64,000 bases of DNA from Bradyrhizobium sp. CB1015 (GCF_025200925.1 NZ_CP104174.1:930001-994000); one strand, 5' to 3'. Positions 1-9,790 are shown, counted from the stretch's first letter. Numbers and translations are program-made. Notes: generated by a model not told the origin, from the sequence alone.

Positions 1-247
1 GCCGAAGCGGCCGTGGAAGGGCTGGCCGCCGCGATTGTGCCTGATCGTGCCATGGTGTCCCTTTTCGAGGCGCGTTCCGCCCGTCCCTGTGTGGGCGTGG
101 GGCAGTTTGGAGCCCAGTGGTTTCCGACTGCTTTACCGGTTCAAATCGCGGGCCGGTTTTTGCATGCGGACTGTTCCATGGCCTCGGGAAAATGCTAAAC
201 CGCCCCGGATTGGGCTTCCGTTAACCAAGCTGGAACAAGGATTTTTC
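1..247. other. Upstream region of ugd; possible tail of an upstream gene
   Basis: A reading frame open from base 1 ends at 198 and could be the last part of a gene that starts outside the window, but its residues match no family I recognise. The 50 bases before ugd hold its ribosome binding site. No repeat or RNA is visible. Confidence 0.3.
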
Positions 248-1564
248 ATGCGAATTGCGATGATCGGCACGGGCTATGTGGGACTGGTGTCCGGTGCCTG
301 CTTTGCGGATTTCGGCCACGACGTCACCTGCGTCGACAAGGACGAGAGAAAGATCGCGGCACTGCATCGCGGCGAGATCCCGATCTACGAGCCTGGCCTC
401 GACGAGCTGGTCGCCAACAACGTGAAGGCCAAGCGGCTCGACTTCACCACCGACCTGAAGCAGCCGGTGGCCGATGCCGACGCCGTGTTCATCGCGGTCG
501 GTACGCCCTCGCGTCGCGGCGACGGTCATGCCGACCTGTCTTACGTCTATGCCGCCGCGAAAGAGATCGCGCAGTCGCTGCAAGGCTTCACCGTGGTGGT
601 GACGAAATCGACCGTGCCGGTCGGTACCGGCGACGAGGTCGAGCGCATCATCCGCGAGGCCAACCCGTCAGCCGATGTGGTGGTCGCCTCCAATCCCGAG
701 TTCCTGCGCGAGGGCGCGGCGATCCGCGATTTCAAATTCCCCGACCGCATCGTGGTCGGCACTTCCGACGAGCGCGGCCGCAAGGTGATGGGCGACATCT
801 ACCGGCCGCTGTCGTTGAACCAGGCGCCGTTGATGTTCACCGCGCGCCGCACCGCCGAGATGATCAAATACGCTGCCAACGCTTTCCTGGCGACCAAGAT
901 CACCTTCATCAACGAGATCGCCGACCTGTCCGAGAAGGCGGGGGCCAACGTTCAGGAGGTCGCGCGCGGCATTGGCCTCGACAACCGCATCGGCACCAAG
1001 TTCCTGCATGCCGGTCCCGGTTTCGGCGGCTCGTGCTTCCCGAAGGACACCAAGGCCTTGATCAAGATCGCGCAGGACTACGACGTGAACCTGCGCATCG
1101 TCGAATCGGTGCTGGCGGTCAACGAGAACCGCAAGCGCGCGATGGCGCGCAAGGTGAGCCAGGCGCTCGGCGGCAATTTGCGCGGCAAGACCGTCGCGGT
1201 GCTCGGCCTCACCTTCAAGCCCGACACCGACGACATGCGCGATGCGCCGTCGATCCCGCTGGTGACAGGCCTGATCGACATGGGCGCGAAGGTGAAGGCG
1301 TTCGACCCCGTCGGCATGGAGCAGGCCAAGGGCGAGCTGCCCGATATCACCTATTGCGAGGACGCCTATGTCTGCGCGCAAGGCGCCGACGCGCTCGTCA
1401 TCGTCACCGAATGGGTGCAGTTCCGCGCGCTCGATCTCGACCGGCTGAAGGCGACCATGGCGCAGCCGGTCGTCGTCGACCTCCGCAACATCTACCGCCC
1501 TGAGGACATGGAAGCCGCCGGCTTCACCTATGAGAGCGTCGGGCGGCCGGCGGTGCAGGGCTGA
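248..1564 (+). CDS. ugd: UDP-glucose 6-dehydrogenase
   Basis: Oxidises UDP-glucose to UDP-glucuronate with two NAD+, giving the precursor of acidic exopolysaccharide and lipopolysaccharide sugars; cytoplasmic. The 438-residue product starts MRIAMIGTGYVG, a Rossmann GxGxxG motif at residues 7-12, and carries the catalytic cysteine C263 in GFGGSCFPKD, followed by the C-terminal UDP-binding domain (GLTFKPDTDD). An upstream in-frame extension to base 35 is possible, but 248 is chosen because the NAD-binding strand begins there and an ACAAGG ribosome site precedes it. The sugar-nucleotide role fits the phosphomannomutase at 5 kb and the polysaccharide locus at 38-43 kb. Confidence 0.95.
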   Translation: MRIAMIGTGYVGLVSGACFADFGHDVTCVDKDERKIAALHRGEIPIYEPGLDELVANNVKAKRLDFTTDLKQPVADADAVFIAVGTPSRRGDGHADLSYVYAAAKEIAQSLQGFTVVVTKSTVPVGTGDEVERIIREANPSADVVVASNPEFLREGAAIRDFKFPDRIVVGTSDERGRKVMGDIYRPLSLNQAPLMFTARRTAEMIKYAANAFLATKITFINEIADLSEKAGANVQEVARGIGLDNRIGTKFLHAGPGFGGSCFPKDTKALIKIAQDYDVNLRIVESVLAVNENRKRAMARKVSQALGGNLRGKTVAVLGLTFKPDTDDMRDAPSIPLVTGLIDMGAKVKAFDPVGMEQAKGELPDITYCEDAYVCAQGADALVIVTEWVQFRALDLDRLKATMAQPVVVDLRNIYRPEDMEAAGFTYESVGRPAVQG

Positions 1565-1591
1565 TCGTTACACATTTTCGTTCAACGAAAT

Positions 1592-1719
1592 CGTCATGGC
1601 CGGGCTTGTCCCGGCCATCCACGTCTTGTTCACTCTCGCCTGAAAGAACGTGGATGCCCGGGCCTTCGTCTCGCCGAAGCGGCTTCGGCCGCGCAGGCGG
1701 GACAAGGCCGGGCATGACG
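1592..1719. repeat. Palindromic intergenic repeat, family A (CGTCATGGCCGGG...)
   Basis: Begins CGTCATGGCCGGGCTTGTCC and ends in the reverse complement type GGCATGACG, so the whole unit can fold into a long hairpin. The same family recurs at 21380, 23180 (half copy), 23542 and 31014. This copy carries extra bases in its right half. It lies between ugd and hrpB. Confidence 0.85.
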
Positions 1720-1732
1720 ACCGGATGTTTCC

Positions 1733-4207
1733 TTGCCCCGCAGCTTCGACACGCCCCTCCCGATCGACGCCGTGCTCGACGATTTGTCGCGCACGCTGGA
1801 GGCGCATAACGCCGCCGTGCTGGTGGCCCCTCCCGGCGCCGGCAAGACCACGCGCGTGCCGCTGGCCTTGCTCGATGCGCCCTGGGCCAAGGACAAGAAG
1901 ATCATCGTGCTGGAGCCGCGCCGCATCGCCGCGCGCGCCAGTGCCGACCGCATGGCCAAATCGCTCGGCGAGCGCGCTGGCGAAACCGTCGGCTATCGTG
2001 TCCGCTTCGGCTCGAAGATCTCGCGCGCCACGCGCATCGAGGTGGTGACCGAGGGCATCTTCACCCGCCAGATTCTCGACGATCCTGAACTCTCCGGCGT
2101 TGCCGCCATCCTGTTCGACGAATTCCACGAACGCTCGCTCGACGCCGATCTCGGCCTCGCGCTGGCGCGTGATGCGCAAACCGGCTTGCGCGAAGACCTG
2201 CGCATCCTGGTGATGTCGGCGACGCTCGACGGTGCGCGGGTGGCAAGGCTGCTCGGCGATGCCCCCGTCGTCGAAAGCGAGGGCCGTGCCTTTCCGGTCG
2301 AGACGCGCTATCTCGGCCGCAAGGCCGACGCGCCGATCGAGCGCCAGATGGCGGATGCGATCGCGTCCGCACTGCGTGCCGACAGCGGCTCGGTGCTGGC
2401 GTTCCTGCCCGGTGCCGCCGAAATTCGCCGCACGCAGAATTTCCTCTCCGAGCGCGTGCAGGACGCCTCCGTCGAGATCGTGCCGCTGTTCGGCGCGCTC
2501 GATGCCGCCGTGCAGGATCGCGCCATCGCGCCGGCACCCAGGGGCACGCGCAAGGTGGTGCTGGCGACCTCGATCGCGGAGACCTCGCTCACCATTGAGG
2601 GCGTGCGCATCGTCGTCGATAGCGGTCTTGCTCGCGTGCCGCGCTACGAACCCGATATCGGCCTGACCCGGCTCGAGACCGTGCGCGCCTCGCGCGCGGC
2701 GGTGGACCAGCGCCGTGGCCGCGCCGGCCGCACCGAGCCCGGCGTCTGCTACCGGCTCTGGGATGAGCCGCAGACCACCTCGCTCGCGCCGTACACCCAG
2801 CCGGAAATCCTCAGCGCCGACCTGTCCTCGCTGGTGCTCGATCTCGCGCAATGGGGTGTCAGCGATCCCGCCGCCTTGTCGTTCCTCGATTCGCCGCCGC
2901 AGCCGGCCTGGAAGGAAGCAAAGAGCCTGCTGACTGAGCTCAATGCGCTCGACGCCGATGGCCGCATCACCGCCGAAGGCAAGAGCCTGCGCGCGCTGGC
3001 GCTGCCGCCGCGGCTGGCGCGCATGATCGTGGATTCGCATCGCGCCGGCAGCGGCGAGGCCGCCGCCGAGATCGCGGCCATCATCACCGAGCGCGGCCTT
3101 GGCGGCGACAGCGTCGATCTCGAGCACCGTCGCGACCAATTCGGCCGCGACCGCTCACCGCGCGCGGCAAGCGCGCGCGATCTCGCGCGCCGCTGGGCCT
3201 CGCAGGTCGCGGCTGCGGAGAAGGTGGCGCAGCAGGAGGAGCTTTCGAGCGGCCTGATGCTTGCGTATGCATTCCCGGACCGCGTCGCACGCAATCGCGG
3301 CAATGGCAGCTTCGTGCTGGCCAACGGCCGCGGCGCGTCTGTCGACCAGACCTCCTCGCTCGCCCGCGCGCCCTACATCGCGATCGGCGAGATGACGGGG
3401 ACGGCGGCGAGCGGACGCATCCTGCTCGCTGCGCACATCACCGAGGACGAGATCGAGCGGCATTTCGCCGAGCATATCGAGACTACCGACGAGATCTCCT
3501 TTGATCGTAGCGCGATGGCGCTGCGGGCGCGGCGCAGGCGCGTGCTGCACGCGATCACCCTGTCCGAGGCGACGCTTTCAGTGTCGCCCTCGGAGGACAC
3601 CGCGCGCATCTTTGCCGACGGACTGATTGCGACCGGCCTCGACCGGCTGCCCTGGTCGAAGGCCGCCAAGCAATGGCGTGATCGCGTGATGTTCCTGCGC
3701 AAGGCCGAAGGCGACAGCTGGCCCGACCTGTCGGATGATGGCCTGATCGCGCGGCGCGACGACTGGCTGGTGCCGGCGCTCTACGACAAGATCGCGCTCA
3801 AGGACATCTCCGCGGGCGATCTCTCCGATGCCCTGATGGCGCTATTGCCGTGGCAGATGCGCGCGCGGCTCGATCGCGAGGCGCCGACCCATTTCGAGGC
3901 GCCGACCGGAAGCGTGCTGGCGATCGACTACGAGGCCGAGCAGGGGCCGACCATTGCGGTGCGGCTGCAGGAATTGTTCGGTCTCAACACCCATCCCTCG
4001 ATCGCGGCCGGCAAGGTGCCGCTGGTGCTGGAATTGCTGTCGCCGGCCCAGCGTCCGGTGCAGGTGACCCGCGACCTGCCCGGCTTCTGGCGCGGCAGCT
4101 ACGCCGCCGTCCGCTCCGACCTGCGCGGCCGCTACCCGCGTCACCCCTGGCCCGACGATCCCGCGAGCGCCGTGCCGACAAGGCGGGCGAAGCCGCGCGG
4201 GACGTGA
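1733..4207 (+). CDS. hrpB: ATP-dependent helicase HrpB
   Basis: DEAH-box RNA/DNA helicase of the HrpB type; its cellular role is poorly defined in most bacteria. The 824-residue protein has Walker A PPGAGKTTRVP near residue 37, the DEAH-type box DEFH in LFDEFHERSLDADLGLAL near residue 125, motif III MSATLD, and motif VI QRRGRAGRTEPG, followed by the long HrpB-specific C-terminal half. Length fits the family. The reading frame starts at a TTG 14 bases after a palindromic repeat; no better ATG lies upstream in frame, so the start is plausible but not certain. Confidence 0.92.
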   Translation: MPRSFDTPLPIDAVLDDLSRTLEAHNAAVLVAPPGAGKTTRVPLALLDAPWAKDKKIIVLEPRRIAARASADRMAKSLGERAGETVGYRVRFGSKISRATRIEVVTEGIFTRQILDDPELSGVAAILFDEFHERSLDADLGLALARDAQTGLREDLRILVMSATLDGARVARLLGDAPVVESEGRAFPVETRYLGRKADAPIERQMADAIASALRADSGSVLAFLPGAAEIRRTQNFLSERVQDASVEIVPLFGALDAAVQDRAIAPAPRGTRKVVLATSIAETSLTIEGVRIVVDSGLARVPRYEPDIGLTRLETVRASRAAVDQRRGRAGRTEPGVCYRLWDEPQTTSLAPYTQPEILSADLSSLVLDLAQWGVSDPAALSFLDSPPQPAWKEAKSLLTELNALDADGRITAEGKSLRALALPPRLARMIVDSHRAGSGEAAAEIAAIITERGLGGDSVDLEHRRDQFGRDRSPRAASARDLARRWASQVAAAEKVAQQEELSSGLMLAYAFPDRVARNRGNGSFVLANGRGASVDQTSSLARAPYIAIGEMTGTAASGRILLAAHITEDEIERHFAEHIETTDEISFDRSAMALRARRRRVLHAITLSEATLSVSPSEDTARIFADGLIATGLDRLPWSKAAKQWRDRVMFLRKAEGDSWPDLSDDGLIARRDDWLVPALYDKIALKDISAGDLSDALMALLPWQMRARLDREAPTHFEAPTGSVLAIDYEAEQGPTIAVRLQELFGLNTHPSIAAGKVPLVLELLSPAQRPVQVTRDLPGFWRGSYAAVRSDLRGRYPRHPWPDDPASAVPTRRAKPRGT

Positions 4208-4334
4208 GAACTCACGACCGGCATTAACCCTCCGCTCATCCTTTTCGTCAAAATGACAGGAGCCCGGGCGTGCCTGCGCTCGCGGTCGGCCTCGTCGCGT
4301 GATGAAATCGAGCTCTCGGCTCGGAAGTGGTGTG

Positions 4335-4847
4335 ATGCGTAACATTATGATCATCGCGGCCGTCATGATCGGCCTCGGCACCTTCATGGCGCAGATGGCG
4401 GACAAGATGAGCTCGGCTTCCGCCACCTCAGTGCCGCGCACGACGGTCGCAGTCGCGGCCACAGCCCCGGCCGGCGGCCGCAGCCTGGCCATTGCCCGTG
4501 ATGCCCGCGGTCATTTCCAGACTGAGGGCCGGATCGACGGCCAGCGCATCGGCTTCATGATCGATACCGGCGCCTCCGTCGTTGCGCTCAACGAGACCTC
4601 GGCCGCCCGCTTTGGTCTCCGTCCCTCGCGCAGCGAATACAACGCCACCGTCTCCACGGCCAACGGCACCATCAAGGCCGCGCGCACCCGCATTGCCATG
4701 CTCGACGTCGGCGGCCTCATCGTGCGCGACGTCGATGCCATGGTGCTGCCGGACGAAGCGCTGTCGGAGAACCTGCTCGGCCTCTCCTTCCTGTCCCGCC
4801 TGAAGCGTTTTGAGTACGCGAACGGGCAGATGGTGCTGGAGCAGTAG
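4335..4847 (+). CDS. Membrane-anchored retropepsin-like aspartic protease (TIGR02281 type)
   Basis: Predicted clan AA aspartic protease, about 170 residues. An N-terminal hydrophobic segment (residues 3-20) anchors it to the inner membrane with the protease domain in the periplasm. The active-site triplet is DTG at residues 77-79 (IGFMIDTGAS), followed by the typical hydrophobic flap region and a GLSFLSRL segment near the C-terminus. A single DTG implies it works as a homodimer, as retropepsins do. Frames continue upstream to a GTG at 4299; the ATG at 4335 is preferred because the membrane anchor begins at once. Natural substrates of this bacterial family are unknown. Confidence 0.8.
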   Translation: MRNIMIIAAVMIGLGTFMAQMADKMSSASATSVPRTTVAVAATAPAGGRSLAIARDARGHFQTEGRIDGQRIGFMIDTGASVVALNETSAARFGLRPSRSEYNATVSTANGTIKAARTRIAMLDVGGLIVRDVDAMVLPDEALSENLLGLSFLSRLKRFEYANGQMVLEQ

Positions 4848-5042
4848 AGGCGCCCCGCGCGAGCGCGCGGTCGTCACTTCAAGAAGATAATATCCTTGCT
4901 CTGGCCGCCCTCGCGGTAACGTTTCTTCGTTACCAAACTGCCGCAATTATCGGCCATAAGCCTTCATTCCCGCCTTTCGCTGCGGCCCGGCATTCGCTAA
5001 GGCTGCAGCAAATCCTGCCCCCCTTTTCATGAGACCGTCTCA

Positions 5043-6542
5043 ATGTTCCCGAAGCCGAAATCCGTATTGTTGCCCAACACCTACGCCTTCGAATCCGAGC
5101 CGATGGTGAAGCCTACGGGCTTTCGCGAATACGACGCGCGCTGGTTGTTCCAGAAGGAAATCAACCTGATGGGTGTGCAAGCGCTCGGCATGGGGCTGGG
5201 TGCGCTCATCGCCGAGCTCGGCGTCCGGCAGGAGATCGTGACCGGCCACGATTTCCGCGGCTATTCGGCCTCGATCAAATACGCCCTGATCTCCGGTCTG
5301 ATGGCTGCGGGATGCAAGGTGCACGACATCGGCCTTGCGGTGACGCCGATGGCCTATTTCGCGCAGTTCGATCTCGACGTGCCCTGCGTCGCCATGGTCA
5401 CGGCCTCGCACAACGACAATGGCTGGACCGGCGTGAAGATGGGCGCCAATCGGCCGCTGACCTTCGGCCCCGACGAGATGACGCGGCTGAAGGAGATCGT
5501 GCTCAACGCCGAGTTCAAGAACAAGGCCGGCGGCTCCTACCAATTCCACGAGAATTATCCAGCACGCTACATCGCCGATCTCACCTCTCGTCCGAAGCTG
5601 ACGCGCAGGCTCAAGGTCGTCGCGGCCTGCGGCAACGGCACTGCCGGCGCCTTTGCGCCGCAGGTGCTGGAGGCGATCGGCTGCGAGGTGATCCCGCTCG
5701 ACACCGAGCTCGACCACACCTTCCCGAAATACAATCCGAATCCGGAAGACATGGAGATGCTGCACGCGATCCGCGATGCGGTGCTGCATCACCAGGCCGA
5801 TGTCGGCCTCGGCTTCGACGGTGACGGCGACCGCTGCGGCGTCGTCGACAACACCGGCGAGGAGATCTTTGCCGACAAGGTCGGCGTGATGCTGGCGCGC
5901 GACATGTCGGCGATCCACAAGGACGCACAGTTCGTCGTCGACGTGAAGTCCACCGGCCTGTTCGTCACCGACCCCGTGCTGCAGAAACAGGGCGCCAAGG
6001 TCGCCTATTGGAAGACAGGCCATTCCTACATGAAGCGCCGCACCAACGAGATGGGCGCGCTGGCGGGCTTCGAGAAGTCGGGCCACTTCTTCTTCAACAA
6101 GCCGTTCGGCCGCGGCTATGACGACGGCCTGGTCTCGGCGATCGCGATCTGCGACATGCTCGACCGCGCGCCGGGCAAGTCGATGGCCGATTTGAAGAAC
6201 GCGCTGCCGAAAACCTGGTCGTCGCCGACCATGTCGCCGCATTGCGCCGACGAGGTCAAATACGGCATCATCGACAAGGTGGTGAAGCACTTCGAGGGCC
6301 TGCAGGCCGAGGGCGCCAAGATCGGCGGCCAGGCGATCCGCGATCTCGTCACCGTCAATGGCGTGCGCGTCACGGTGGAAGACGGCAGCTGGGGCCTGGT
6401 GCGTGCCTCCTCGAACAAGCCCGAGCTCGTCGTGGTGGTCGAGAGCCCGGTCTCCGAGCAGCGCATGCACGACATGTTCGAGATGGTGAACAGCGTGCTG
6501 CGCACCCATCCCGAAGTCGGCGAGTACAATCAGAAGATTTGA
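5043..6542 (+). CDS. Phosphomannomutase/phosphoglucomutase
   Basis: Alpha-D-phosphohexomutase that interconverts hexose 6-phosphate and 1-phosphate, feeding GDP-mannose or UDP-glucose pools. The 499-residue protein has the phosphoserine loop TASHNDNGWTG (S122), the magnesium loop DGDGDR at residues 259-264, a sugar-binding segment FEKSGHFFF, and the C-terminal phosphate-binding domain (VRASSNKPELVVVVES). Both mannose and glucose activity are possible in this AlgC/ManB group and cannot be separated by eye. It probably supplies the same sugar-nucleotide pathway as ugd upstream. Confidence 0.92.
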   Translation: MFPKPKSVLLPNTYAFESEPMVKPTGFREYDARWLFQKEINLMGVQALGMGLGALIAELGVRQEIVTGHDFRGYSASIKYALISGLMAAGCKVHDIGLAVTPMAYFAQFDLDVPCVAMVTASHNDNGWTGVKMGANRPLTFGPDEMTRLKEIVLNAEFKNKAGGSYQFHENYPARYIADLTSRPKLTRRLKVVAACGNGTAGAFAPQVLEAIGCEVIPLDTELDHTFPKYNPNPEDMEMLHAIRDAVLHHQADVGLGFDGDGDRCGVVDNTGEEIFADKVGVMLARDMSAIHKDAQFVVDVKSTGLFVTDPVLQKQGAKVAYWKTGHSYMKRRTNEMGALAGFEKSGHFFFNKPFGRGYDDGLVSAIAICDMLDRAPGKSMADLKNALPKTWSSPTMSPHCADEVKYGIIDKVVKHFEGLQAEGAKIGGQAIRDLVTVNGVRVTVEDGSWGLVRASSNKPELVVVVESPVSEQRMHDMFEMVNSVLRTHPEVGEYNQKI

Positions 6543-6573
6543 TTGGTGGCTGCCCGCCACGACGGCGGTGCGC

Positions 6574-6708
6574 TCCCTCGCCCCGTTCTTACGGGGAGAG
6601 GGTGGGGGTGAGGGGCCTCTCTCCACACGTGAGATCGCCGTGGGACCTGTACCCCCTCACCCGGATTGCTTCGCAATCCGACCTCTCCCCGCAAGCGGGG
6701 AGAGGTGA
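6574..6708. repeat. Palindromic repeats with GGGGAGAGG arms
   Basis: Two inverted repeats face each other: 6575-6602 (CCCTCGCCCCG...CGGGGAGAGGG) and 6682-6705 (CCTCTCCCCGCAAGCGGGGAGAGG type). Each forms a strong hairpin. The element lies between two convergent genes and may act as a bidirectional terminator. Confidence 0.8.
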
Positions 6709-6711
6709 AAC

Positions 6712-7221
6712 CTAAGCCGCCACCACTGCCGGGATCGGCAGCGCGGTGACCGACTTGATCTTCTCCATCGCGAAGCGCGAGGTGACGTTCTTCAGCGGCA
6801 CGGCGCTGATCAGCTTCTTGTAGAACACGTCATAGGCCTGCATGTCCGCGACCACGACGCGCAGCATGTAGTCGACGTCGCCGGCCATGCGATAGAACTC
6901 CATCACTTCGGGCATGGCGCTGACGGCTTCCGCGAACCGCTTCAGCCAGGCATCCGAATGGTCGGAGCTCTCGACCGACACGAACACGGAGATGCCGAGC
7001 CCGATCTTGTTCTGGTCGACGAGGGCGACGCGCTTGATGATCACGCCGTCGGCCTCGAGGCGCTGGATGCGCTTCCAGCAGGGGGTCGAGGACAGGCCGA
7101 CTCGGTCGCCGATCTCGGCGACGGAAAGGGAGGCGTCTTCCTGGAGGACCATCAGGATCTTGCGGTCGATGGCGTCGAGGCGGCGGCTGGTCTCGGGGAT
7201 CTGGACGGCGACATCAGTCAT
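6712..7221 (-). CDS. Lrp/AsnC family transcriptional regulator
   Basis: Feast/famine regulator of about 169 residues. The N-terminal winged helix-turn-helix (residues 14-65: LDAIDRKILMVLQEDASLSV, then VGLSSTPCWKRIQRLE) is followed by the C-terminal RAM/ACT-like ligand-binding domain with the family motif GDVDYMLRVVVADMQAYDVF. The ATG at 7221 is chosen because the HTH starts right after it; the frame extends upstream without family similarity. No adjacent biosynthetic target is obvious; the divergent side holds the PfkB gene end, so the regulated genes may lie elsewhere. Confidence 0.93.
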   Translation of the reverse strand: MTDVAVQIPETSRRLDAIDRKILMVLQEDASLSVAEIGDRVGLSSTPCWKRIQRLEADGVIIKRVALVDQNKIGLGISVFVSVESSDHSDAWLKRFAEAVSAMPEVMEFYRMAGDVDYMLRVVVADMQAYDVFYKKLISAVPLKNVTSRFAMEKIKSVTALPIPAVVAA

Positions 7222-7318
7222 TTGAAGAACTTTGTTCCATTTCAGGGGCAGATTTCCCTGATATAGAGAAAATCTTTCCACGGCAAGCCCATAATCTCGG
7301 CGTTACAGTGGAATCGCT

Positions 7319-8236
7319 CTACCGGCGCTCGCGCAAAAACTGTTCAACTTCAAGGCGTTGCGGGGCGGCCAGGCCGCCGCCATGGCGGGTGCATTTCAGC
7401 GCTGCGGCGGCCGCGGCGAATCGCATCGCTTCCCGCAACCCCTTGCCCTCGGCGAGGCCGAGCGCGAACGCGCCATGGAAGACGTCGCCGGCGCCGAGCG
7501 TATCGACCGTCTGAACCGCGAACGCCGGCGCCTCTTCCAGCGCGCCCGCCTGGTTCAGCCAGATCGTGCCGTGCGGGCCGCGGGTGGCGGCGAGGAAGGC
7601 GGGGGTCAGCTCCGCCAGGCGCTTCAAGGCCGCGCCGTCGTCAGCGATGCCAGTCGTCTCCTGCAGCTGCGAGCTGGCGAACAGCAGATGCGAGGCGGCC
7701 GTGAGCAGGCCGTCCTGCAGCGCCATCGCGCGGTCGACGCCGACGATGACGGGAATGCCGCGCCGGCGAGCCTCGGCGCAAAGCGAGGTTGCGAACACGG
7801 CGCTCCGGCTTTCGACGAGCACCGCCTGACGATCGGCGAGCAACGCGTCGGCCTCGGGCAGCTTCACGGTCCACAGCGCGGGATCGCGATAGATCGTGAG
7901 CGTCCGCTCGCCGGAGGGCTCGATCATGATCGCCGAGACCGGCGTGCTCAGGCCAGGCATGCGCACGATGTGCGTGCTATCGATGCCCTCCTGCGCCATC
8001 TGCGCGAGAATGAAAGCGCTCGACGTCTCCCGCGCATCGCCCATCGGCCCTGCGAAGGCGACGCGGCCGCCGAGCCGAGCGATGGCGATCGCGGCATTGA
8101 GCGCGTTGCCGCCGCAGATCTCGGCGAGATGGCTGGCGTTCGCCTTGTTGCCGCGTTCGGGCAGGGCCTCGACGCGCAGGATGAGGTCGCGCACCGGCAT
8201 GCCGATGCAGAGGATGCGCGGCGCGATCCCGGCCAT
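7319..8236 (-). CDS. PfkB-family carbohydrate/nucleoside kinase (ribokinase-like)
   Basis: Cytoplasmic sugar or nucleoside kinase of 305 residues. It has the N-terminal PfkB signature (GGNALNAAIAIARLGGRVAFAGPMGDA, residues 39-66) and the C-terminal signature with the catalytic aspartate in DTLGAGDVFHGAFALGLAEG near residue 250. Substrate cannot be deduced; ribose, fructose-type sugars or nucleosides are all possible. It starts 14 bases after the stop of nudC on the same strand, so it is likely co-transcribed with nudC and the HIT gene. Confidence 0.9.
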   Translation of the reverse strand: MAGIAPRILCIGMPVRDLILRVEALPERGNKANASHLAEICGGNALNAAIAIARLGGRVAFAGPMGDARETSSAFILAQMAQEGIDSTHIVRMPGLSTPVSAIMIEPSGERTLTIYRDPALWTVKLPEADALLADRQAVLVESRSAVFATSLCAEARRRGIPVIVGVDRAMALQDGLLTAASHLLFASSQLQETTGIADDGAALKRLAELTPAFLAATRGPHGTIWLNQAGALEEAPAFAVQTVDTLGAGDVFHGAFALGLAEGKGLREAMRFAAAAAALKCTRHGGGLAAPQRLEVEQFLRERR

Positions 8237-8249
8237 CGTCGGCCTCGGC

Positions 8250-9194
8250 TCAGGCGCTATTTTTGTAGTGTACCCAACGGCCGAGCAGATGATGGGCGAT
8301 GGCGAAGGGATGCGGGCCGGCGAGCCCGTCGGGATGCGTTCGCGTCAGCATCTTTGCGGCCTCCTCGCGCGTGAACCAGCGCGCGTCCTCGAGCTCGGAG
8401 TGGTCGACCACGACGTCCTCGTTCAACGCCCGCGCGCTGCAGCCGATCATGAGCGACGACGGATAGGGCCAGGGCTGTGTCATGTAATATTGCACGTCGG
8501 TGCAGCGGATCCCGGACTCTTCAAAGATTTCTCGGCGCACCGCGTCCTCGATGGTCTCGGCGGCCTCGACGAAGCCGGCGAGGCACGAATACATCCCGGC
8601 CGGAAAATGCTTCTGGCGTCCGAGCAGGCACTTGTCGCCGGAGGCGACCAGCATGATCACGACCGGGTCGGTGCGCGGAAAATGCTCGGCCTTGCAGGCC
8701 GGGCAGTCGCGCTTCCAGCCGCCCTCCTTCATGCTGGTGCGTGCGCCGCAATTGGCGCAATAGCCGTGGCGCTGATGCCAGCCCACCATCGACTTCGCCA
8801 TCGCCACGGCCGAGAGCTCCTCGGGCGGGATCGCGCCCTGCATCGCCATGCCACGCAGCTCGGTGACGGTGTAGTCGCCGCCGCCGACCAGCTTCTCCGC
8901 GGCCGCCTGCGACAGGCCCATGCCGAACACGGCCGCGCCGTCCCGGAGCCCGAGGAACACCGTGCCGGGATTGGCGCCGCATTTCAGCGCCTCGTCGATG
9001 CCGAGCAGCGCGCGCACCTTGTCGCCCTCGCGCTTCACCAGCAGCGAGTCGCGATAGACCACATAGGCGCGCGAGGTGGGCTTCTGCTCCAGCGCGAACA
9101 GCTTTTCGTCATCGCGGCGCAGATGCGCGGCGCGATCGAGGACGTTGGTGACGAAGGCCGGCTGCCCCAGCGGAAATGCGTCGAATGCTGACAT
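8250..9194 (-). CDS. nudC: NAD(H) diphosphatase NudC
   Basis: Nudix hydrolase that cleaves NADH to NMNH and AMP and can remove NAD caps from RNA. The 314-residue protein has the NudC zinc ribbon (CANC...CPAC in the middle) and a full Nudix box, GFVEAAETIEDAVRREIFEE followed by SGI, matching GX5EX7REUXEEXGU. The QPWPYPSSLM segment just after the box is the NudC signature that selects NADH. The start at 9194 (MSAFDAF) is chosen over an upstream in-frame start because the extension has no family similarity. Lies 10 bases from the HIT gene. Confidence 0.95.
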   Translation of the reverse strand: MSAFDAFPLGQPAFVTNVLDRAAHLRRDDEKLFALEQKPTSRAYVVYRDSLLVKREGDKVRALLGIDEALKCGANPGTVFLGLRDGAAVFGMGLSQAAAEKLVGGGDYTVTELRGMAMQGAIPPEELSAVAMAKSMVGWHQRHGYCANCGARTSMKEGGWKRDCPACKAEHFPRTDPVVIMLVASGDKCLLGRQKHFPAGMYSCLAGFVEAAETIEDAVRREIFEESGIRCTDVQYYMTQPWPYPSSLMIGCSARALNEDVVVDHSELEDARWFTREEAAKMLTRTHPDGLAGPHPFAIAHHLLGRWVHYKNSA

Positions 9195-9204
9195 TATTGT
9201 TCTT

Positions 9205-9624
9205 TCAACCCAACCAGATCTTGCGGCGAAGCGCGCTGATGAAATTCTGAACCTCCGCGGCGTCATGCGCCAGCGGCGGCATCACGCCCCACACCGGCCG
9301 CGGCCAGGCCGCGTCACTGGTGCGGCGCGCGATGATGTGGACGTGCAGCTGCGGCACGAGGTTGCCGAGCGCGGCGATGTTGAGCTTGTCGCACTTGGTG
9401 ATCTCCTTCAGCGCGCGCGAGACGCGGGAGATCTCCGTCATCAGCTGCGCCTGCTGCACCTCGTCGAGATCGATGATCTCGATCGCATCCACCCGCCGCG
9501 GCACCAGCAGCAGCCAGGGATAATGCGCGTCCTTGATGACCAGCACCTTCGACAGCGGCAGATCGCCGATATCGATGGTGTCCTCTTTCAAGCGGGAGTG
9601 CAGCGACCAGGCGGGTTCGGGCAT
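9205..9624 (-). CDS. HIT family nucleotide-binding protein
   Basis: Histidine-triad protein of 139 residues, a likely nucleotidyl hydrolase or transferase acting on AMP-linked compounds. It has the HIT signature in the form QLHVHIIAR (the first histidine of the triad is Q here, as in several proteobacterial HIT proteins) and the conserved WLLLVPRR strand. The start at 9624 (MPEPAW) is used; the frame runs further upstream into unrelated sequence. It is followed closely by nudC on the same strand. Confidence 0.88.
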   Translation of the reverse strand: MPEPAWSLHSRLKEDTIDIGDLPLSKVLVIKDAHYPWLLLVPRRVDAIEIIDLDEVQQAQLMTEISRVSRALKEITKCDKLNIAALGNLVPQLHVHIIARRTSDAAWPRPVWGVMPPLAHDAAEVQNFISALRRKIWLG

Positions 9625-9790
9625 AGGTGTTTCCGGATGGCCCGATGGGGAACGGGCTTGTTCCACCCGACCATACGATACCGATTCCGATAGGGGAAGG
9701 ATGGCAACTGCATACACGCTCGTCGTCCCCTGTCTGCGCTGACGCTTGCCCGGGACGACGACCGCGTTTGTGGCGATGTTGGCGGCTGCT

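Noticed and set aside
668..1381. Long minus-strand frame inside ugd
   Set aside because: It is the shadow of the GC-rich coding strand and has no family pattern.
1568..3139. 523-residue minus-strand frame over hrpB
   Set aside because: Overlaps a clear helicase gene; rich in Arg, Gly and His as is typical for antisense shadow frames.
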